Shown: positions 1 to 6,946, numbered from the stretch's first letter. The stretch is DNA of 7,043 bases from Candidatus Bathyarchaeota archaeon (GCA_018396515.1 JAGTQJ010000016.1:10070-17112), one strand, 5' to 3'. Translations and numbers: made by a program. The notes: generated by a model from the letters alone, not told the origin.

Positions 1-2
1 CG

Positions 3-1086
<1,084 letters not shown>

Positions 1087-1146
1087 CCGAGGTGAAAACC
1101 CTCCAAATCCTTCCGCATCTTCTCCTCCACACCCCCTCATCCAGCC

Positions 1147-1168
1147 TTTAATTTATTCCTTTATTTTT
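1147..1168 (+). terminator. Probable T-rich terminator after korA-korB
   Basis: A pyrimidine/T-rich run with TTTAATTTATT and then TTTATTTTT begins about 60 bases after the korB stop. Archaeal transcription commonly ends at such U-tracts without a stable hairpin. The next full gene is on the opposite strand, so a stop here is expected. Assigned from base composition only. Confidence 0.4.
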
Positions 1169-1187
1169 GAGAGTCCTTCATCCATTA

Positions 1188-1195
1188 TTTTATAA
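1188..1195 (+). promoter_or_regulatory. Possible TATA box facing the small ORF at 1248
   Basis: TTTTATAA stands in the AT-rich gap after korB. A start of transcription about 25 bases downstream (near 1217) would give a leader of about 30 bases holding the strong GAGGAGGA ribosome site at 1233-1240. Sequence resemblance only. Confidence 0.3.
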
Positions 1196-1247
1196 TGTGT
1201 ATGGTTGTAATCTCTTAATCTCAATCTTATATGAGGAGGATCTATTC

Positions 1248-1325
1248 ATGGCCTTGGAATTAAGAATTAAAGTGAGATTTATTGTTTATAGCCCCTTACG
1301 AGCCTCAGGAGGGCCTCTGCGGTGA
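1248..1325 (+). CDS. Candidate 25-residue small protein, unknown function
   Basis: A short open frame starts at ATG 1248 and ends in TGA at 1323-1325. Its protein begins M-A-L-E-L-R-I-K-V-R and is basic, with a hydrophobic F-I-V-Y core at residues 11-14 and no recognisable domain. What makes it worth listing is the start context: GAGGAGGA at 1233-1240 is one of the best ribosome binding sites in the window and sits 7 bases before the ATG, with a TATA-like box further upstream at 1188. The last 45 or so bases run antisense to the 3' end of the convergent cysteine-protein gene, so that half of the peptide may only be a shadow. It could instead be a decayed leader, or the ribosome site may be chance. 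Low confidence that it makes a functional protein. Confidence 0.25.
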   Translation: MALELRIKVRFIVYSPLRASGGPLR

Positions 1326-1812
1326 CCTCGGCCGCGATGCCACACACCCTTAGACAGCCCATATCCCCATGTCCTCCCGCCTCTAGGAAGGCGTCCCTCT
1401 CCGCCTTTTTCCTCAGGTCGAAGGATCTCCCGTAGATCTTTCTCTGTATCTCGCTGCAGAGGGTTGACCTCAAGGGGTCTTTGAAGCCGAACTCCCTCTC
1501 AAGCCTTAGCTGGAACTCCCTACATATCCCATCCGCCAGCTCCATAGCCCTCACATACTTCTCCGTCTCCTCCATCCTCTCCCTTCCGCAGACTAGTCCT
1601 AAAGCCATCAGGCCCCCTATGAGGGCCCCGCAGGTCTCCCCCCTTCTCGCAATGCCTCCGGAGAGGGCGGTGGCCGCCTTGAAGGACTCGAGGTCTCCTA
1701 TTCCTAGGCCCTCCTGAAGGGCTAGGAGGACGCTCTGGGAGCACCCGCTGTAGCGGTCATTCTCGTGGGCTCTACGCCTGATCTCCCTCACCCTTTCATA
1801 ATCGGTGGACAT
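1279..1812 (-). CDS. C_GCAxxG_C_C family probable redox/metal protein
   Basis: A 177-residue soluble protein with no signal peptide or membrane segment. The cysteine pattern identifies the C_GCAxxG_C_C family: Cys24 in S-G-C-S-Q, the core E-T-C-G-A-L-I-G-G with Cys61, Cys119 in T-L-C-S-E, and a final C-x3-C pair at 153 and 157. Cys75 and Cys97 are additional. Glycine-rich G-G-I-A-R-R-G at 52-58 precedes the core as usual. The family is thought to bind a metal or Fe-S centre and act in electron transfer, but its reaction is not known to me. The length is typical of full-length members, so the gene looks intact. ATG 1812 is preceded by GAGG only 3 bases away and by a T-rich TATA-like box at 1837-1845, so the message may be almost leaderless. 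It lies 101 bases after the hydroxyacid dehydrogenase on the same strand. Confidence 0.88.
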   Translation of the reverse strand: MSTDYERVREIRRRAHENDRYSGCSQSVLLALQEGLGIGDLESFKAATALSGGIARRGETCGALIGGLMALGLVCGRERMEETEKYVRAMELADGICREFQLRLEREFGFKDPLRSTLCSEIQRKIYGRSFDLRKKAERDAFLEAGGHGDMGCLRVCGIAAEVTAEALLRLVRGYKQ

Positions 1813-1834
1813 GATCCTCGTTTTAATTATTTCA

Positions 1835-1845
1835 AGCTTAAAAAA
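1835..1845 (-). promoter_or_regulatory. TATA-like box of the C_GCAxxG protein gene
   Basis: On the minus strand TTTTTTAAGCT lies about 25-33 bases before the ATG at 1812, placing transcription start within a few bases of the start codon. The TTTTAAGCT core recurs before the gene starting at 6917. The T-run could also help end transcripts from the upstream dehydrogenase gene. Confidence 0.45.
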
Positions 1846-1913
1846 CTAAGGTCTTAAGGTTTCAAATAATGGGGGCTCATCCTGGACAAGCCCTATGTCC
1901 TTGACTTCAATTT

Positions 1914-2867
1914 TTATGTTACTATGTTGGGGGGTTTCTCCCCCCTTGAGACCTTTATGATGCCTTCTGCAACCTCGAGGGCCATTCTCCTCATGGCCTC
2001 GGTGCTACTGGCCGCTAGATGGGGGGTGAGTATAACATTATCCATCTGGGTGAGGGGGCTTTCCAACCCCAAGGGCTCCGCCTCAAAGACATCAAGAGCT
2101 GCTCCGGAGATCCTTCCGGATCTCAGGGCCTCTATTAGGTCCTTCTCTACGAGGATCCCGCCTCTCGCTGTGTTTACAATATATGCGCCCTCCTTCATGA
2201 GGTCGAACTCGCTCTTTGAGATGAGGCCTCGGGTCTCTGAGGTTAAGGGGAGATGGATTGATATTATATCGCTTCCCTTAAGGAGGTCCTCAAGGCCGAC
2301 CTTGCGGATCCCCAGCTCGGATTCTAGATCCCCTCTATCTTGGAGGTCATAGTATAGCATCCTCACCCCGAAGGAGCTTAGCCTTCGAGCTACAGCCGAC
2401 CCTATTCTTCCGAGGCCGATTATCCCGACCGTCTTACCCATGAGCTCCGTTCCAATAAGGTCGGTATACTTGCGGTTCCACTGTCCACAGCGTACCGCTT
2501 TATCAGCTGGGACGATCCTCCTCATCAAGCTCAGCATAAGGGCTATGGTCATCTCCGCGACAGTCTCGGTTAGCGCTGTTGGGGTGTTGAATATCACTAT
2601 ATCCAGCTCCCTCGCAGCCTGGAGGTCTATATGGTCGACTCCCACGCCGTGCACCCCTATGGCCCTCAACCTCCTCGAGGCCGTCATGGCCTCCCTGGTT
2701 ACCCTTAACCCTCCCCTAGTCACCAGGGCGTCCGCCTCAATCACCTCCCTCAATAGGTCCTCCTCTTCGGAGCCGGGTTGTAGGGATATCACGTTTAGGC
2801 CTTTCTCCTCCATCAACCTGACCCCGTCGGGATGGATTGGCTCCGTCACCAAGACGGTGAACTTCAA
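1914..2867 (-). CDS. D-isomer specific 2-hydroxyacid dehydrogenase (3-phosphoglycerate dehydrogenase-like)
   Basis: An NAD-dependent 2-hydroxyacid dehydrogenase of the SerA/GyaR/hydroxypyruvate reductase family, 317 residues from the chosen start. The Rossmann loop is G-L-G-R-I-G at 151-156, and Asp174 at the end of the next strand (Y-Y-D) predicts NAD rather than NADP. The catalytic trio is present: Arg235 in N-T-A-R-G-G, Glu264 in F-E-A-E-P and His283 in T-P-H-L-A. It has only the two catalytic domains and no C-terminal ACT domain, so it lacks serine feedback control. The exact substrate (3-phosphoglycerate, glyoxylate, hydroxypyruvate or another) cannot be told from motifs. Start choice: there is no suitable ATG. 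TTG 2867 follows GGTGA by 5 bases and gives the family-like beginning M-K-F-T-V-L-V-T-E-P. GTG 2876 and TTG 2885 are in-frame alternatives adding 3 or 6 residues. It lies 62 bases after the CBS-protein gene and has a possible promoter of its own. Confidence 0.93.
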   Translation of the reverse strand: MKFTVLVTEPIHPDGVRLMEEKGLNVISLQPGSEEEDLLREVIEADALVTRGGLRVTREAMTASRRLRAIGVHGVGVDHIDLQAARELDIVIFNTPTALTETVAEMTIALMLSLMRRIVPADKAVRCGQWNRKYTDLIGTELMGKTVGIIGLGRIGSAVARRLSSFGVRMLYYDLQDRGDLESELGIRKVGLEDLLKGSDIISIHLPLTSETRGLISKSEFDLMKEGAYIVNTARGGILVEKDLIEALRSGRISGAALDVFEAEPLGLESPLTQMDNVILTPHLAASSTEAMRRMALEVAEGIIKVSRGEKPPNIVT

Positions 2868-2872
2868 TGCTC

Positions 2873-2877
2873 TCACC
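2873..2877 (-). promoter_or_regulatory. Ribosome binding site deciding the dehydrogenase start
   Basis: GGTGA on the minus strand, 5 bases before TTG 2867. Upstream candidates TTG 2885 and GTG 2876 have no comparable site, so 2867 is preferred. Confidence 0.55.
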
Positions 2878-2907
2878 TGACCCAATTGTTCTCTGATTGA
2901 TGATTGT

Positions 2908-2914
2908 CTTAAAT
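2908..2914 (-). promoter_or_regulatory. Possible TATA-like box of the hydroxyacid dehydrogenase gene
   Basis: ATTTAAG on the minus strand between the CBS-protein stop and the dehydrogenase start. Transcription beginning about 25 bases on (near 2886) would give a leader of about 19 bases carrying the GGTGA site. This would let the dehydrogenase be expressed separately from the CBS gene. Weak evidence. Confidence 0.3.
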
Positions 2915-2929
2915 GAATTTACGAGAGGC

Positions 2930-4093
2930 TTAACCCCTTAAACTTGGGGTGGTTCTTCTCGCCCTGGTCCTCTGAGGTTCATGTTTCAGGTCGGAGAGGA
3001 CTCTATCGATCCTGTCGCATAGTTTGTCGAAGGCCGTCATGAGCTCCCAGTCAGCGGCCTCAGCCGTGAATTGCTCTGTGGGGCTAAGAATCCTAGCTCT
3101 TAACTCATATCTCTTCCTGCTCCCCTCCTCCTTGAAGCTCTTCACCCTTATCGAGATCTCGTTTATGTGAGGATGCATCTTCATGCCCCTCTTCACAGCC
3201 CTCCTAACCTTCTCCTCCACAACCCCTTTCTCGAAAAAGTCCTCCTCCGAGATCCCCACTATGTATACTGGTGGGTCTTCCTCCTCTATGATTCCGGCTA
3301 GGGGCGTCAAAAGCTCCCTCGGGGTCACAATCCCCAAGATGGCCCTCTCCTTGTCGACGATGATGCAGGCGCTCTTCCCCTGGCCTGTAAGGCCCCGGAC
3401 GACTTCTAGAACTGAGGATTCGGGCTCTGCTGTTAGAGGATGTATATCCATTATCCCCCCAACCACCCCTGGGAACCTCCCAACCCTCTCCCCTATCCTC
3501 TCTCCCCTTGTGGGCCTTTGGATTGGGGTTATGAAGTGGTGCACTATGATCTCGGCCGTGACAATGCCCACCAACCTACCGTACTCGACTATAGGTATAT
3601 GGCTGAACCCCCGTTCAAGCATTATCCTCCTCGCTAGGGAGATCCTCTCGTTCACATCCAGCGAGTCGACGGGCCTCCTCATCAACCCCTTCACCGGGAG
3701 CTCTTCAAGCTCCTCCGCGTCGGTAAGGGCGCCCATCACATCCACCTGGGAAACGCATCCGAGAATCTCCCCATTCTCGGCAACCGGCATGGCTCTTACA
3801 TTGTTCCTTATCAACAACCTGGCAAACTCCGCCAGGGTGAGGGCTGGTGAGACGGAACCCGTGATCCTCCATACCCTGTCTATCTTGGTCTGCTCGGGCT
3901 GGTCGACTCCGAGGAGATCCCTCACAGTTACGAGCCCAATCTTTCCGTCCGACCTGACTACCGCTTCGTATCTTCCCGTCTCCTTCAACTCCCCGAGGAC
4001 CTTGGAAGCCGGATCCTTAGTGGAGAAGACGGTTCTATGGGGGTGGATGAGCCCCCTTATCTCCGAAAATGCCAGCTCTCTTAAGGTCGCCAT
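2930..4093 (-). CDS. Four-CBS-domain protein with C-terminal HPF/S30AE-like domain (putative ribosome hibernation factor)
   Basis: A 387-residue soluble protein. Four CBS units form two Bateman modules at roughly 13-62, 71-125, 138-187 and 214-266. The G-x-x-T/S-x-x-D ribose-binding pattern is kept in the first two (Asp59, Asp118) but not in the third (Ile182) or fourth (Glu260). Residues 276-372 then read like a hibernation-promoting factor domain: a beta strand P-V-Y-I-V-G-I, a long charged helix at 285-306, three strands at about 310-347 including K-R-Y-E-L-R-A-R, and a final helix with W-E-L-M-T-A-F-D-K-L at 349-358. The tail is basic (R-T-R-A-R-R). CBS modules usually bind adenine nucleotides, so I infer a protein that ties ribosome silencing to energy state; I recall a reported archaeal hibernation factor of a similar kind but cannot verify it here. 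ATG 4093 has no ribosome site and a TATA box about 30 bases upstream, so it is probably near-leaderless. Confidence 0.85.
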   Translation of the reverse strand: MATLRELAFSEIRGLIHPHRTVFSTKDPASKVLGELKETGRYEAVVRSDGKIGLVTVRDLLGVDQPEQTKIDRVWRITGSVSPALTLAEFARLLIRNNVRAMPVAENGEILGCVSQVDVMGALTDAEELEELPVKGLMRRPVDSLDVNERISLARRIMLERGFSHIPIVEYGRLVGIVTAEIIVHHFITPIQRPTRGERIGERVGRFPGVVGGIMDIHPLTAEPESSVLEVVRGLTGQGKSACIIVDKERAILGIVTPRELLTPLAGIIEEEDPPVYIVGISEEDFFEKGVVEEKVRRAVKRGMKMHPHINEISIRVKSFKEEGSRKRYELRARILSPTEQFTAEAADWELMTAFDKLCDRIDRVLSDLKHEPQRTRARRTTPSLRG

Positions 4094-4120
4094 AGAATCT
4101 AAAAATATCTTTGTCTCAAA

Positions 4121-4131
4121 GGTTATATATC
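4121..4131 (-). promoter_or_regulatory. TATA box of the CBS/HPF-like protein gene
   Basis: GATATATAACC on the minus strand, centred about 33 bases before ATG 4093. Transcription start near 4101 would leave a leader of about 8 bases, agreeing with the missing ribosome site. The ATATAT core is symmetric, so it could also fire toward the + strand into the GC-rich island at 4138-4215. Confidence 0.55.
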
Positions 4132-4137
4132 TTCATC

Positions 4138-4215
4138 ATGATCGCCTGGGTTCCAAGATTTGGAAATGGCTTCAGACCAGGCAGCTGGCTGAAAGGGCAT
4201 AGAGGACTGAGCTAA
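4138..4215 (+). other. GC-rich structured island: candidate small RNA or 25-codon ORF
   Basis: Within the otherwise AT-rich 294-base intergenic region 4094-4387, this stretch is strikingly GC-rich. It can fold into two adjacent hairpins. At 4151-4165 TTCCAA and TTGGAA pair around a 3-base loop. At 4171-4193 TTCAG-A-CCAG pairs with CTGG-CTGAA around GCAG, giving nine pairs with one bulged A. A T-run follows at 4217-4220. The same bases hold an open frame from ATG 4138 to TAA 4213-4215 whose product starts M-I-A-W-V-P-R-F-G-N. The opposite strand is also open, from an ATG at 4199. I cannot tell RNA from peptide, nor the strand. The rest of the intergenic region (4216-4342) is AT-rich, and I see nothing else in it. 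Confidence 0.3.
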
Positions 4216-4342
4216 CTTTTATTGAAGAATAAAAATTATGAGGCTTTTAGTTGAGAAAATGCTTAATCTTAATGATTTCCACACATCATAAACAAAAATT
4301 TAATGCTAAAAGTTATCTAAGGCTTACAATTGGGAGGGATCT

Positions 4343-4355
4343 AAATTTAATATTT
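4343..4355 (+). promoter_or_regulatory. TATA-like box of the carboxyltransferase gene
   Basis: AAATTTAATATTT, centred about 39 bases before the TTG start. Transcription beginning near 4375 would give a leader of about 13 bases that includes the weak AAGGGG ribosome site at 4376-4381. Confidence 0.45.
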
Positions 4356-4375
4356 GTAATAGTTATATTGGTATT

Positions 4376-4381
4376 AAGGGG
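4376..4381 (+). promoter_or_regulatory. Weak ribosome binding site before TTG 4388
   Basis: AAGGGG lies 6 bases before TTG 4388. No ATG lies in frame near the expected N-terminus (the ATG at 4395 is out of frame), so this site supports the TTG start. Confidence 0.4.
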
Positions 4382-4387
4382 TCTACT

Positions 4388-5917
4388 TTGGCCGATGAGA
4401 CTCTCGATGAGCTGAGGCGTAGGAGGGAGGAGCTGAGGAGGATCGCTTTAGAGGCTTCGGAGAGCCAGCACAGGAGGGGCAAACTATCCGCGTGGGAGCG
4501 CGTGGAGAGGCTTCTCGATCCAGGAAGCTTCGTCGAGCTGGAGAGATTCATTGAGCATAGGGTTACATCCTTCGGCATGGAGGGCAGGAGGAGAAGTGGG
4601 GATGGTGTTGTCACGGGCTTCGGTTCCATCGACGGAAGGAGGGTCTTCGTCTACTCCCAGGACTTCAGCTTCATGGGTGGCTCCCTTGGTGAGATGCATG
4701 CGAAGAGGATCTGCCAAGTCCTCGACCTTGCCCTTGAGGTGGGAGCCCCGGTGATAGGTTTCCACGACTCCGGTGGAGCGAGGATCCAGGAGGGTGTCGC
4801 CTCCCTCGCAGGGTATGGGGAGATATTCATGAGGAATGTTGCAGCCTCTGGCGTCATCCCCCAGATAGCAGTGATAGCTGGGCCCACAGCCGGAGGAGCC
4901 ACATACTCCCCAGCCCTGATGGACTTCATAATAATGGTCAGAGGGATAAGCACGATGTTCGTAACCGGCCCAAGGGTTGTCAAGGAGGTCACCGGAGAGG
5001 AGGTCGACGAGCAGGGCCTCGGTGGGGCTGACGTCCACTCCACCCTTAGCGGGGTCGCCTCCCTCGTCTTAGACTCTGAGGAGGCCTGCTTTACCGCAGT
5101 ACGCCGCCTCCTAGGATATTTACCCCAGAATAACCTGGGGGACCCACCCATCTACGAGGCCGTGGAGCCTGAGGTTCCAAGCCTTGAGGGCATCATCCCA
5201 GAGGATCCAAGGAGGTCCTACGATGTGAGGGCCTTAATTTCTGGGGTCTTCGATGGGGGCAGCTTCTTCGAGATCCAGCCCGCATACGCTGAGAACGTGG
5301 TCGTCGGTTTCGCAAGGCTCATGGGGAGGAGTGTTGGTGTGATCGCCTCTCAGCCTAGGGTTATGGCTGGATGCATGAGCATAGACTCATCGGATAAGGT
5401 GGCTAGATTCGTGGCAACCTGCGACGCCTTCAACATACCGATAATAACCTTCCAGGATGTGCCCGGATACCTCCCTGGGCTTGACCAGGAGAGGGGTGGA
5501 ATAATCCGGCATGGGGCGAAGGTCATATATGCCTACGCGGAGGCGACTGTCCCTAAGATAACCATAATCCTTAGGAAATCCTATGGCGGGGCATATATAG
5601 CGCTGGGGAGCAAACATCTGGGCGCTGATATTGTTTACGCCCTGCCCAGCGCCGAGATAGCGGTTTTAGGGGCTGAGGCCGCCGTCGAGATCCTCTATAG
5701 GCGTGAGCTTGCGGAAGACCCAAGTAGGAGGGGGGAGCTTGTAGACCGGTATAGGAGGGAGTTCTTGAACCCCTACCAGGCGGCTAGACTTGGATACATC
5801 GACGATGTCATAGAGCTGAACGAGATCAGGGAGAAGCTTATCGCCAGCCTCTCCGCCCTTAGCGGTAAGAGGGTTAGACGCTATCCAGGTAAGAAGCATG
5901 GGAATATGCCGGTGTGA
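4388..5917 (+). CDS. pccB: Biotin-dependent acyl-CoA carboxyltransferase (acetyl-/propionyl-CoA carboxylase beta subunit)
   Basis: The 509-residue carboxyltransferase moves CO2 from carboxybiotin to an acyl-CoA in the cytoplasm, making malonyl- or methylmalonyl-CoA. The length is the family norm. The N-terminal half holds the acyl-CoA site with oxyanion loop G-G-A-R-I-Q-E-G at 129-136 and G-P-T-A-G-G-A at 165-171. The C-terminal half holds the carboxybiotin site with P-G-Y-L-P-G at 359-364 and R-K-S-Y-G-G-A-Y at 396-403. The next residue, Ile404, is at the position that separates acetyl-CoA (Ile) from propionyl-CoA (Asp) types in Streptomyces, which suggests acetyl-CoA or both, as in archaeal bifunctional enzymes. 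The related methylmalonyl-CoA decarboxylase alpha subunit is the main alternative. No biotin carboxylase, biotin carrier or membrane decarboxylase gene lies within the window, so its partners must be elsewhere. Start is TTG 4388; the N-terminal L-R-R-R-R-E-E-L helix fits the family. Confidence 0.94.
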   Translation: MADETLDELRRRREELRRIALEASESQHRRGKLSAWERVERLLDPGSFVELERFIEHRVTSFGMEGRRRSGDGVVTGFGSIDGRRVFVYSQDFSFMGGSLGEMHAKRICQVLDLALEVGAPVIGFHDSGGARIQEGVASLAGYGEIFMRNVAASGVIPQIAVIAGPTAGGATYSPALMDFIIMVRGISTMFVTGPRVVKEVTGEEVDEQGLGGADVHSTLSGVASLVLDSEEACFTAVRRLLGYLPQNNLGDPPIYEAVEPEVPSLEGIIPEDPRRSYDVRALISGVFDGGSFFEIQPAYAENVVVGFARLMGRSVGVIASQPRVMAGCMSIDSSDKVARFVATCDAFNIPIITFQDVPGYLPGLDQERGGIIRHGAKVIYAYAEATVPKITIILRKSYGGAYIALGSKHLGADIVYALPSAEIAVLGAEAAVEILYRRELAEDPSRRGELVDRYRREFLNPYQAARLGYIDDVIELNEIREKLIASLSALSGKRVRRYPGKKHGNMPV

Positions 5918-5929
5918 AAAAAGGTAAAA
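5917..5929 (-). terminator. Probable T-rich terminator after the ocd-family gene
   Basis: Reading leftward from the stop at 5940, the minus strand has TTTT, then ACC, then TTTTTT. This is a typical archaeal U-tract and begins 11 bases after the stop. It overlaps the last base of the convergent carboxyltransferase stop codon, so the two transcripts must meet or overlap here. Confidence 0.45.
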
Positions 5930-5939
5930 TCTTCTGGTT

Positions 5940-6917
5940 CTAGATCTCCCTTCCGATCCCCCTCTCCTTCGCTAGCTTGTATACCCTGAAGGCTGTTCCG
6001 ACATCCTGTATGGCCAGGCCGGTGGCCTTGAATAGGGTGATCTCGTCTTCACTGGTTCTCCCCGTCTTCTTTCCAATCACGATCTCCCCTAGCTCTGCGT
6101 ACACATCCTCCCTCCTGATGGCTCCCTCTCTAAGGGGTTCCGCGAAGTCTCCCACGACGAAGGCCTGGTCCCTGAAGTCTACAACTATCTTATCAGCCTT
6201 CTTCAAGACACTTGTGTCGAGTTCCCTCTTAGCCGAGGTGTCCGCGCCTATAGCTGAGATGTGGGCCCCCTCCATGATCATCTCCCCTGTGAGGAAGGGC
6301 TTGGTTGAGGGGGTGCAGGTTATGATGATATCTGAACCCTCCGCGGCCTCTTGAACCGAGTCAACAGGCCGGATATCGAAGCCTACCTCCCTAGACATCG
6401 AGTCCACAAATGCCTTCTTAGCTGCTGGATTGATGTCATAAACCTTCACAAGCTCTACATCTCTAACCTCCTTCAGGCCGAGGAGCTGAGATCGACCCTG
6501 AACCCCCAGCCCTATTATCCCAGCGGTCTTGGCGTCCCTCTTAGCGAGATATTTTATCCCAACGGCCCCTGCGGCCCCGGTCCTCATAGCGGTTATATAG
6601 GTTCCATCCATTATGGCCAGTGGCTCACCTTTAGAGGGGTCATTAAGGATTATCCTAGCTATAACGGCTGGCAGTTTGTGCTTTGTGGGATTCTCGGGGT
6701 GGACCGTAACCACCTTCAAGCCAGCTGCGTCGAGGGTCTTAATGTAGGCTGGCATAGCTATCATGACGCCGTTGTACTTCTCGAAGTGGAGGTATACCCT
6801 GGGGGGCATCTCTATGTTTCCAAGGCCCATCTCCCTGAAGCTTGACTCCACAGCGTCGATCGCCCCTTTCATGTCAAGGAGGGATCGAACCTCTTCCTGG
6901 GTGAGGTATAAGGTCAT
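5940..6917 (-). CDS. Ornithine cyclodeaminase/mu-crystallin family NAD-dependent enzyme (possible alanine dehydrogenase)
   Basis: A 325-residue soluble dehydrogenase-fold protein. It shows P-P-R at 38-40, the substrate-site lysine in G-L-K-V-V at 66-70 (Lys68), R-T-G-A at 112-115, the Rossmann loop G-L-G-V-Q-G at 136-141 and an acidic NAD residue in Y-D-I-N (Asp161). It also has A-I-G-A-D with Asp226 and the signature L-F-K-A-T-G-L-A-I-Q-D at 295-305. Lys68, Arg112 and Asp226 correspond to key residues of ornithine cyclodeaminase, but the same set occurs in archaeal alanine dehydrogenase and in ketimine reductases. The reaction could therefore be ornithine to proline, reversible alanine deamination, or imino-acid reduction. 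Start choice: ATG 6917 lies 5 bases after GGGGTG; GTG 6923 overlaps that site and would add two residues. It converges on the carboxyltransferase gene with 22 bases between stops. The family is secure; the substrate is open. Confidence 0.93.
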   Translation of the reverse strand: MTLYLTQEEVRSLLDMKGAIDAVESSFREMGLGNIEMPPRVYLHFEKYNGVMIAMPAYIKTLDAAGLKVVTVHPENPTKHKLPAVIARIILNDPSKGEPLAIMDGTYITAMRTGAAGAVGIKYLAKRDAKTAGIIGLGVQGRSQLLGLKEVRDVELVKVYDINPAAKKAFVDSMSREVGFDIRPVDSVQEAAEGSDIIITCTPSTKPFLTGEMIMEGAHISAIGADTSAKRELDTSVLKKADKIVVDFRDQAFVVGDFAEPLREGAIRREDVYAELGEIVIGKKTGRTSEDEITLFKATGLAIQDVGTAFRVYKLAKERGIGREI

Positions 6918-6922
6918 ATTCA

Positions 6923-6928
6923 CACCCC
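6923..6928 (-). promoter_or_regulatory. Ribosome binding site favouring ATG 6917
   Basis: GGGGTG on the minus strand, 5 bases before ATG 6917, the same spacing seen for the hydroxyacid dehydrogenase gene. Its last three bases are the competing in-frame GTG, which would then have no ribosome site. Confidence 0.5.
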
Positions 6929-6946
6929 AATGATTATTGTTCAGGG

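Noticed and set aside
1846..1915. A minus-strand frame of about 22 protein-like codons after the hydroxyacid dehydrogenase stop, ending in TAG
   Set aside because: No ATG, GTG or TTG start and no ribosome site in that frame; an open stretch this short is expected by chance.
4125..4146. ATGATGA on the minus strand near 4132-4140, like a C box of a C/D guide RNA
   Set aside because: No properly spaced D, C' or D' boxes follow it on that strand.
3183..4202. A 339-codon open frame on the + strand opposite the CBS/HPF-like gene
   Set aside because: Ser/Thr/Pro-rich translation with no domain, mirrored from a well-supported gene on the other strand; the long open frame is a by-product of codon use.
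4238..4291. 17-codon ATG-to-TAA frame on the + strand in the intergenic region
   Set aside because: No ribosome site, AT-rich like the background, too short to support.
4484..5151. Minus-strand open frames of 166 and 184 codons opposite the carboxyltransferase
   Set aside because: The carboxyltransferase motifs fix the real strand and frame; the antisense translations resemble nothing known.
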